A stretch of DNA of 64,000 nt, from contig NZ_CP033367.1 of the NCBI RefSeq assembly GCF_013170845.1, positions 3,101,001 to 3,165,000 on the forward strand. Reading direction: 5' to 3'. The number at the start of each line of letters is the position of its first letter. Within the stretch, counting starts at the first letter, position 1. This stretch comes from Mesorhizobium loti R88b. GTDB lineage: Bacteria > Pseudomonadota > Alphaproteobacteria > Rhizobiales > Rhizobiaceae. A model generated the notes under the pieces. It made no database searches. It worked only from the letters and a program-made list of their open reading frames with translations, and was not told the origin of the DNA. The position numbers and the translations under genes were made by a program. Positions 58,860-64,000 of the stretch are shown here, piece by piece.

Positions 58860-58884
58860 GGAACGACACGGCGCGCTCGACGTT
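58860..58884 (+). promoter_or_regulatory. Second EcfG-type promoter, transcript unknown
   Basis: GGAAC 58860-58864, 16-base spacer, CGTT 58881-58884: perfect consensus 22 bases after the terminator of small RNA B. The transcript would run into a hairpin at 58916-58941 (CCCGGGAAG/CTTCCCGGG) and possibly on to the DUF1236 gene at 59193. Confidence 0.65.
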
Positions 58885-59125
58885 GGCTGTTATCCAGGGC
58901 CGGCGAATCGATTTCCCCGGGAAGTGGATCGACTTCCCGGGAAGAAGCGTCCCGGTGTGCCTTTCCCAGGCAAGTGGACTCTGCGGCCTACTCTCAAGTG
59001 GGTTGGCAGTTGTGGCGAATAATTTCAGCTTTCTAAAGCATTATGTCGCCGTGATCGCTCCGTCTGGCAGGACTTCGAAATCATCTTTGTCGGTCAATCT
59101 GCATATGTATTTCAGAAATTGAGAT

Positions 59126-59150
59126 GGAACCTCGCGGCGGTGGCGGAGTT
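59126..59150 (+). promoter_or_regulatory. EcfG-like promoter (AGTT variant) of the second DUF1236 gene
   Basis: GGAAC 59126-59130, 16-base spacer, AGTT 59147-59150, 42 bases before ATG 59193. The -10 box is one base off consensus. Confidence 0.45.
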
Positions 59151-59192
59151 TTCCCTGCAGGCGGAATTTCGGATAACAAAATGGAGGTTACT

Positions 59193-59522
59193 ATGAAATA
59201 TTATCTTTCGGGTACGGCAGCCGCACTGGTCCTCATGAGCGGCATTGGTGTCGCGGCGGCTGAAGACGTCGTCGTGGTCAAGCAGCCGGCGCAGCAGATC
59301 GTGGTCCAACCCGAGCAGGAGACCGTCGTTCGCCAATACATCAAGAAGGAGCCGCTGGCATCGGTCAACCTTCTGGGCGTCGAGCTGAAGCTCGGCTCGC
59401 CGGTGCCGGATACGGTTGTGCTGCGCGAAGTGCCTGATGTGAAGTACCGCGTGGCCGTCATCAATGACCAGACGGTCCTGGTGGACCCCGACACCCATCA
59501 GATCGTCGAAGTTCTGCACTGA
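59193..59522 (+). CDS. DUF1236 family periplasmic protein, second copy
   Basis: A 109-residue protein from ATG 59193 with GGAGG 6 bases upstream. The signal peptide is residues 1-22 (MKYYLSGTAAALVLMSGIGV then AAAED). The mature part contains VVQPEQETVVRQYIKKEPLA, VVLREVPDVKYRVAVINDQT and VLVDPDTHQIVEVL, as in the 5907-6206 product, which lacks the VVKQPAQQI insertion near the N-terminus. Strong paralogy plus EcfG-type boxes upstream of both copies suggest a pair of stress-induced envelope proteins. A clear terminator follows. Confidence 0.85.
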   Translation: MKYYLSGTAAALVLMSGIGVAAAEDVVVVKQPAQQIVVQPEQETVVRQYIKKEPLASVNLLGVELKLGSPVPDTVVLREVPDVKYRVAVINDQTVLVDPDTHQIVEVLH

Positions 59523-59548
59523 ACTTTCGGCAGTCACCTGCATGAAGA

Positions 59549-59583
59549 ACCCGTCACCAATTTCGCATTGGTGACGGGTTTTT
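59549..59583 (+). terminator. Rho-independent terminator after the second DUF1236 gene
   Basis: AACCCGTCACCAAT, short loop TTCGC, ATTGGTGACGGGTT followed by TTTG. Strong stem with U-tract; it may also end the convergent yghU transcript. Confidence 0.85.
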
Positions 59584-59609
59584 GTTGGCTAGAACGGCTT
59601 TGCCTTTGC

Positions 59610-60482
59610 CTACTCGGCGGCCGTTGCCAGCTTGTCCTGCGTCTTCGTCTCGAAATCGCTGGCGTCGTGGCGCTCGTGCAGCTGCATGGCCGGCTCGCCG
59701 AAGGCGCGATTGACCATGCGGCCGCGCTTGACCGCCGGGCGCTCGTCGATCGCCTTGGCCCAGCGCTGCACATGGCTGTATTCCTGCACCGACAGGAAGT
59801 CGGCGGAATCATTGTACATGCGGCCGAGCGCCAGCCCGCCATACCAGGGCCAGACCGCCATGTCGGCGATCGAGTAATCCTTGCCGCCGAGATATTCCGC
59901 TTCGGCCAGCCGGCGGTCGAGCACGTCCATCTGTCGCTTGGTTTCCATGGCGAAGCGGTCGATGGCGTATTCGAATTTCTGCGGCGCGTAGGCATAGAAA
60001 TGGCCGAAGCCGCCGCCCAGATACGGCGCCGAACCCATCTGCCAGAACAGCCAGGACAGCACTTCCGCACGGGCCGGCTGCTCGGTGGGCAGGAATTCGC
60101 CGAATTTTTCCGCGAGATAGACCAGGATCGAGCCGGATTCGAAGATCCGGATTGGCGTCTTGCCGCTGCGGTCCATCAGCGCCGGAATCTTGGAGTTGGG
60201 GTTGACCTCGACGAAACCGCTGCCGAACTGGTCGCCATCATTGATCTTGATCAGCCATGCATCGTATTCGGCGCCCTTGTGGCCGCGCGCCAGAAGCTCC
60301 TCAAGCATCACAGTCACCTTGACGCCGTTCGGCGTCGCCAGCGAATAGAGCTGCAGCGGATGCTTGCCGACAGGCAGTTCCTTGTCATGCGTCGGCCCGG
60401 CGATCGGCCGGTTGATGCTGGCAAAGGCGCCGCCATTTGCCTTGTTCCAGGTCCATACTTTCGGCGGGGTGTAGTCGGTCAT
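59610..60482 (-). CDS. yghU: Glutathione-dependent disulfide-bond oxidoreductase (YghU type)
   Basis: A 290-residue nu-class glutathione S-transferase. ATG 60482 is chosen (MTDYTPPKVWTWNKANGGAF) because it matches the family start; a longer frame to 60518 is less likely. Features: NRPIAGPTHDKELPVGKHPL near 25, SLATPNGVKVTVMLEELLAR near 45, FGSGFVEVNPNSKIPALMDR near 85 and SIADMAVWPWYGGLALGRMY near 205, with the KTPIRIFESGSILVYLAEKF glutathione site. It reduces disulfides using glutathione, protecting against peroxides. Convergent with the DUF1236 gene. Confidence 0.92.
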   Translation of the reverse strand: MTDYTPPKVWTWNKANGGAFASINRPIAGPTHDKELPVGKHPLQLYSLATPNGVKVTVMLEELLARGHKGAEYDAWLIKINDGDQFGSGFVEVNPNSKIPALMDRSGKTPIRIFESGSILVYLAEKFGEFLPTEQPARAEVLSWLFWQMGSAPYLGGGFGHFYAYAPQKFEYAIDRFAMETKRQMDVLDRRLAEAEYLGGKDYSIADMAVWPWYGGLALGRMYNDSADFLSVQEYSHVQRWAKAIDERPAVKRGRMVNRAFGEPAMQLHERHDASDFETKTQDKLATAAE

Positions 60483-60518
60483 GTCGGGCCTCGTTGGGGG
60501 AAGGATGGGCAGGTCCAC

Positions 60519-60725
60519 CTACAGCTAGGGCTGTCGAGGGGGAAGTTCAACTTGCGTTGAACTATTGTCAATGGCGGTAGGTTTCTTCCTTCCCCCTTGT
60601 GGGGGAAGGTGGATCGGCGCGCAGCGCCGAGACGGATGAGGGGTGTTCCAGCGGAGTGAGGCGTTGGTGCTTTCTGGAGCACCTCTCATCCGACCTCGCT
60701 TCGCGAGGCCACCTTCTCCCGCAAG
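60519..60725. repeat. Palindromic intergenic repeat interrupted by the IS element (left part)
   Basis: From about 60586 the block contains CTTCCCCCTTGTGGGGGAAG, GGCGCGCAGCGCC and TCGCTTCGCGAGG and ends CCTTCTCCCGCAAG; its continuation GCAAGGGGAGAAGG resumes after the insertion at 61869. The preceding 60 bases hold a short palindrome (GTTCAACTTGCGTTGAAC) and no gene. Confidence 0.75.
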
Positions 60726-61868
60726 GGGCCTGTTGCGTAATTCGCTGGTTGTGATTCTCTGATGCGGACGCTCGGAGGGAATCACGATGGCAGTGAAGCA
60801 GACGGGTCAGTTGAGCTTGGCGGAAGCCTTTCTGGGTACCAAGCTGGTGGGCGGTTCTTCGCCGCTCGACCGGCTGTCAGGTTTGGTGAAGTGGTACCGC
60901 TTCGAGAAGCTGCTCAACCCGCTGCGCGATGGCGGACCGGGTCGGGCTGCATGGCCGCCGCTGGTGCTGTTCAAGGCACTGCTGCTGCAGTCGCTCTACG
61001 GCCTATCTGATCGCGAACTGGAGGAGGCGCTGAGCGACCGGTTGTCATTCAGGCGTTTTGTCGGGCTTGGTCTTGAGGAGAGCATTCCCGATCACACGGT
61101 GCTGTCGCGCTTTCGCAACCTTCTTGTCGGCGAAGGGCTGATGGAGAAGCTGTTTGGCGAACTGGATCGGCAGTTGGAGAAGGCCGGCGTGATCTTAAAG
61201 CGCGGCACAATGCTGGATGCCACGCTAATCGACGCGGTCTCATTGCCGCCGACGGACGAGCGGCCGTCGAGGGATGCCGATGCCCGTCCCACCGTAAGAC
61301 AGAGTAAGCGCGACTTCACCTTCGGTTACAAGGCCCATGTCGGGGTGGATGAGGGCTCCGGCCTGATCCGCACGGTGATCACCACTCCAGCCAACGTCAA
61401 CGACACCGTGGTGGCCGATGCCTTGATCTGCGGCGACGAAAAGACGGTATGGGCGGATGCCGCCTACGACACCCATGCCCGCCGTGCTCGGCTCAAGGCT
61501 GCAGGCAAGAAGCCCCGCATCGCGCGCCGCCCCAACAAGCACCATGCGCTGCCGCCGCGGCTCAAACATTACAACCGTCTGATCGCCAGACGGCGTGCCG
61601 CAGTCGAGACCACCTTCGCCACGCTCAAGAACCGCATGAAGCTGACCACGATCCGCTATGTCGGGCTGGCGAAGGCCACTGCCCAGGTGACGATGGCGGC
61701 GATCGCCTTCAACATGCGCCGATGGATTGCCATCTCGGGATAGGTGCGCCGGTATCCGGCTTCAAGGGTCGCACTACCATCGAACTCCACCCCAAAACCC
61801 AAAGCCAAGCGAGACCTCTCGGTCAAATCGCTCCGCAAGTCTGCTCTCGCTAACTACGCAACAGGCCC
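60726..61868. mobile_element. Complete IS5-family insertion sequence
   Basis: An element of 1143 bases with 14-bp terminal inverted repeats GGGCCTGTTGCGTA / TACGCAACAGGCCC. GCAAG is found directly on both sides (60721-60725 and 61869-61873), consistent with a short target duplication, although the target was itself palindromic so the exact length is ambiguous. It carries one intact transposase gene and no passenger genes. It interrupts an intergenic palindromic repeat, between yghU and the S1C-like gene. Confidence 0.9.
60787..61743 (+). CDS. IS5-family transposase
   Basis: A 318-residue DDE transposase, intact. The N-terminal DUF772-type domain is LFKALLLQSLYGLSDRELEE with FVGLGLEESIPDHTVLSRFR. 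The catalytic triad is Asp in GTMLDATLIDAV, Asp in VWADAAYDTH and Glu in VETTFATLKNRMKL with the Y/R-containing C-terminal motif. The length is usual for the IS5 subgroup. An ATG at 60787 follows GGAGGGAATCACG. It lies inside an element with intact ends and is probably active. Confidence 0.94.
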   Translation: MAVKQTGQLSLAEAFLGTKLVGGSSPLDRLSGLVKWYRFEKLLNPLRDGGPGRAAWPPLVLFKALLLQSLYGLSDRELEEALSDRLSFRRFVGLGLEESIPDHTVLSRFRNLLVGEGLMEKLFGELDRQLEKAGVILKRGTMLDATLIDAVSLPPTDERPSRDADARPTVRQSKRDFTFGYKAHVGVDEGSGLIRTVITTPANVNDTVVADALICGDEKTVWADAAYDTHARRARLKAAGKKPRIARRPNKHHALPPRLKHYNRLIARRRAAVETTFATLKNRMKLTTIRYVGLAKATAQVTMAAIAFNMRRWIAISG

Positions 61869-61968
61869 GCAAGGGGAGAAGGAAGAACCAGCGATACACA
61901 CCCTTGCACCATCCACCCCAGCGCATACCTATAGAGAAACCGCCAGAGCCGCATCGCAGGACACAATC

Positions 61969-62874
61969 ATGACCATCAATCCCAATCCGCGCTCCGTCGT
62001 TGCCGTGCGCGCGACCGTTCCCGAGGATGCCTTCACGGCCGGCGCGCTGGGCACGCTGAGGGAAGGCAGCGGCGTCGTCATCAGGGATGACGGGCTGGTG
62101 CTGACCATCGGCTATCTCATCACCGAGGCCGAGGAAGTTTGGCTGACCGCGCATGACGGCCGTGTCATTCCCGCGCACGCGCTGGCCTATGACCAGGAAT
62201 CGGGCTTCGGGCTTGTTCAGGCGCTGGCGCCGACCGGGCTGCCGGCCGTGGCGCTGGGCGATGCCGGCAAGGCCAGGATCGGCGATGCGGTGGTGCTCGC
62301 CGACGGCATCGGCCGGGCGGTCGAGGCCAAGATCGTCACCAAGCAGGAATTCGCCGGCTATTGGGAGTATCTGCTCGACGAGGCGATCTTCATCGCGCCC
62401 GCGCATCCGTCCTGGGGCGGGGCGCCGCTGTTTGGCGCCGATGGCGCGCTGCTCGGCATCGGCTCGCTGCGCCTGCAGATGAGCCGCGCCGGCGAGGTCG
62501 CCGATATCAATATGATCGTGCCGATCGATCTGCTGCCGCCGATCCTCGACGATCTCCTGACGCGCGGCCAGGTGGCCAGGCCGCCGCGTCCGTGGCTCGG
62601 CGCGCTGTCGGCCGAGAGCGACGGCAAGGTGGTGGTGATGAGCGTGACCGCGGGTGGGCCGGCCGCCAAGGCGGGCTTGCGCGAAGGCGACGTCATCTCC
62701 GAGGTCCGCGACGGTGCGGTCGACGGGCTTGCCGATTTCTATCGCAAGCTGTGGGACAGCGGCTCGGCCGGCGCGGAAATCCCGATGCGGGTGGTGCGCG
62801 ACGGTCGCGAGACCTGGCTGCGGGTGAAATCCGCCGACCGTGGCAGCTTCTTGAAGAAGCCGCAGTTGCAATAG
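61969..62874 (+). CDS. S1C-like protease fold plus PDZ domain, catalytic triad lost
   Basis: A 301-residue protein from ATG 61969; a longer frame enters the IS and is rejected. Residues 15-190 align by pattern with the DegP/HtrA trypsin fold and residues 195-290 with a PDZ domain (LSAESDGKVVVMSVTAGGPA, AKAGLREGDVISEV). At the triad sites, TNNHVV becomes TIGYLI (His to Tyr49), D-x-x-x-D becomes DQESG (Asp to Gly79) and GNSGGP becomes SWGGAP (Ser to Trp149). It should not be a protease; a chaperone or scaffold role is inferred. No signal peptide, so it is probably cytoplasmic. The LysR gene follows by 19 bases. Confidence 0.82.
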   Translation: MTINPNPRSVVAVRATVPEDAFTAGALGTLREGSGVVIRDDGLVLTIGYLITEAEEVWLTAHDGRVIPAHALAYDQESGFGLVQALAPTGLPAVALGDAGKARIGDAVVLADGIGRAVEAKIVTKQEFAGYWEYLLDEAIFIAPAHPSWGGAPLFGADGALLGIGSLRLQMSRAGEVADINMIVPIDLLPPILDDLLTRGQVARPPRPWLGALSAESDGKVVVMSVTAGGPAAKAGLREGDVISEVRDGAVDGLADFYRKLWDSGSAGAEIPMRVVRDGRETWLRVKSADRGSFLKKPQLQ

Positions 62875-62893
62875 GCCTGATTTCGGCCAGGCG

Positions 62894-63862
62894 ATGCATC
62901 CAAGACTGCTCAGGACTTTTCTCGCGGTGGCGCGCAGCCGCAACATCACGCGTGCGGCCGAGGCGGTTCACCTTGCGCAATCCAGTGTCAGCGACCAGAT
63001 CCAGGCCCTCGAGGCCGAACTGGGCACTGCCTTGTTCACGCGCTCCAAGTCAGGCCTGGACCTGACGCCGGCGGGGCTGGCACTGAAGCCGATCGCCGAA
63101 GAGCTGTTGCGGCTCGACGGTGAGGCGCGCGCGGCGGTGCTGCTGGCTGCCGGACAGACAAATGGAACGTTGACCATCGGCGCGCTGGAGACGATCGCCT
63201 CGGCGCGGTTGGCGCCCTGGCTGCCGGGGTTCCAGGCCATCCATCCCGAGATCACCGTGCGCATGAAGGTGGCCGACAGCGGTACGCTGCTGCGTCAGCT
63301 AGGGGATGGCGACATCGACGTCGCCTTCTGCTTCGAGCGTAGCGATCTTGCGAAGGCCGATGAACGCCTGGCCAGGCGAACCATTGTGGCCGAACCGCTG
63401 GTGCTGGTCGCGGCTCCGGGGCATGACGCCGCGCCACACGACCTGGCGGCGCTTGCCGCGCGGCACTTCGTGGTGACGGAGCCCGGATGTGTGTACCGGC
63501 ACATGTTCGACACCGCCTTTGCCGAGAGCACGGCACCCAGACTTGCCGCCGAGGTCGGCAGCATCGGTGCCATTGCCCGGCTGGTGGCGGCCGGCGCCGG
63601 CTTGAGTCTCGTTCCGCGTCTCGCCGTCAGCGACGCGCTTGAGCGTGGTGAGCTTGTCGAACTGCCGTGGCCCGGCCCGGTGCAGGCCGCGCCGCTAACG
63701 ATGATCTGGCGACGCCGGCGCGTCCACCCGCCGGCACTGCGGCAATTGCTCGCCGCCGCGCGTGATACGTTGGCGCGTCCCGAAGCGGGTTCAGGAGTTG
63801 AATCGGCGGATAGCGCCAAGCCCTTGTTTCCAAACAGACTGACGGAAGCCGCCGCCAGCTAG
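62894..63862 (+). CDS. LysR family transcriptional regulator
   Basis: A 322-residue protein. Helix-turn-helix at about 17-40 (RNITRAAEAVHLAQSSVSDQ, then IQALEAELGTALFTRSKSGL). The effector domain runs from about 90 (GTLTIGALETIASARLAPWL) to 300, with VAFCFERSDLAKADERLARR and VGSIGAIARLVAAGAGLSLV. The target is probably the SDR gene that starts outside the window and ends at 63859, which is transcribed toward it; their stops overlap. ATG 62894 lies 19 bases after the preceding gene. Confidence 0.92.
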   Translation: MHPRLLRTFLAVARSRNITRAAEAVHLAQSSVSDQIQALEAELGTALFTRSKSGLDLTPAGLALKPIAEELLRLDGEARAAVLLAAGQTNGTLTIGALETIASARLAPWLPGFQAIHPEITVRMKVADSGTLLRQLGDGDIDVAFCFERSDLAKADERLARRTIVAEPLVLVAAPGHDAAPHDLAALAARHFVVTEPGCVYRHMFDTAFAESTAPRLAAEVGSIGAIARLVAAGAGLSLVPRLAVSDALERGELVELPWPGPVQAAPLTMIWRRRRVHPPALRQLLAAARDTLARPEAGSGVESADSAKPLFPNRLTEAAAS

Positions 63863-64000
63863 ACCAGCCGGTGTCCGCCCTCGACATGCAGCGTGGTCCC
63901 CGTGGTAAAGCCATTGCCGATGAGGAACAAAAGCGCGTCGGCGATGTCGTCGGGCTGGCCGACCCTGCCGACCGGCAGCCGCTCGGCCATCGCGGCAAGC
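63859..64000 (-). CDS. C-terminal end of an SDR family oxidoreductase (truncated by window edge)
   Basis: The last 46 codons of a gene on the minus strand entering from the right edge. The readable part (AERLPVGRVGQPDDIADALL then FLIGNGFTTGTTLHVEGGHRLV) is the typical C-terminus of a short-chain dehydrogenase, with the RxGxPxDIAxAxLFL helix and the T-G-x-x-L-x-V-x-G-G strand. The cofactor and catalytic motifs are outside the window. Its stop overlaps the LysR stop. Confidence 0.82.
   Translation of the reverse strand, partial: LAAMAERLPVGRVGQPDDIADALLFLIGNGFTTGTTLHVEGGHRLV

Noticed and set aside
58773..59036. 87-codon plus-strand frame downstream of the EcfG promoter at 58734
   Set aside because: It starts with GTG without a ribosome site, crosses the sRNA B terminator and a second promoter, and has no family pattern.
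61744..61968. Extension of the S1C-like protein into the IS element
   Set aside because: The frame merely happens to be open through the IS right end; the protease-like fold begins after ATG 61969.

Overview
The window is GC-rich alphaproteobacterial chromosome. Rhizobial-type families (DUF982, DUF1236, a SyrA/ExoX-like exopolysaccharide repressor, a rhizobial Crp/Fnr regulator, Ku/LigD end joining) and dispersed repeats built on 'GACGCAATTCC...TTTTCCTGGAA' point to Hyphomicrobiales (Rhizobiales), most likely Mesorhizobium. This placement is inferred from gene content; no rRNA or tRNA gene is visible and there is no CRISPR array.

Layout. 0-11.5 kb is a stress-type island of many small proteins (ribbon-helix-helix, DUF982, a Crp/Fnr regulator, GNAT, DUF1236, tiny membrane peptides), a large KatE-type catalase, a CsbD protein and a DUF1275 membrane protein. 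Several are preceded by GGAAC-N16/17-(C/G)GTT, the alphaproteobacterial general-stress sigma factor (EcfG) promoter. 11.5-17 kb holds a frameshifted membrane patatin and a two-domain peptidoglycan hydrolase. 17.2-23.3 kb is a carbohydrate locus: hydroxyacid dehydrogenase, LacI regulator, three-gene ribose/allose-type ABC importer and a ketose 3-epimerase-like enzyme. 25-40 kb is a surface-polysaccharide cluster (glycosyltransferases, Wzz-like protein, VpsF-like polymerase, flippase, GH5 hydrolase, two FemAB/GNAT-like transferases), interrupted by a divergent SDR/LysR pair. 42-49 kb is a DNA-repair block: ligD, ku, a translationally coupled BRCT-MerR-TPR protein, an alpha/beta hydrolase and an exonuclease III. 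49-64 kb is mixed accessory DNA: WD40 protein, isochorismatase- and cytosine-deaminase-like hydrolases, sulfotransferase, second DUF1236 gene, yghU, a complete IS5-family element, a protease-like protein that has lost its catalytic triad, and a LysR gene.

Most interesting signals. (1) Short peptides starting MKK-x-Y-x-x-P are encoded at 10.0, 10.1, 10.4, 40.6 and 50.3 kb, with a decayed sixth copy at 9.9 kb. They match the lasso-peptide leader pattern (Tyr5, Pro8, Leu10, Thr20) but no maturation enzyme lies in the window, so they look like orphan RiPP precursors. (2) Perfect EcfG promoters followed closely by strong terminators with almost no coding capacity at 10.3 kb and 58.7 kb predict stress-induced small RNAs of roughly 75 nt. 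(3) A BRCT-containing protein overlaps the ku stop codon and is a candidate end-joining accessory factor. (4) Two small regulatory genes share a leader in which the Shine-Dalgarno sequence is the 3' arm of a 7-bp hairpin. (5) A 299-bp repeat in inverted orientation brackets the whole 23.6-44.7 kb region and could support its inversion.
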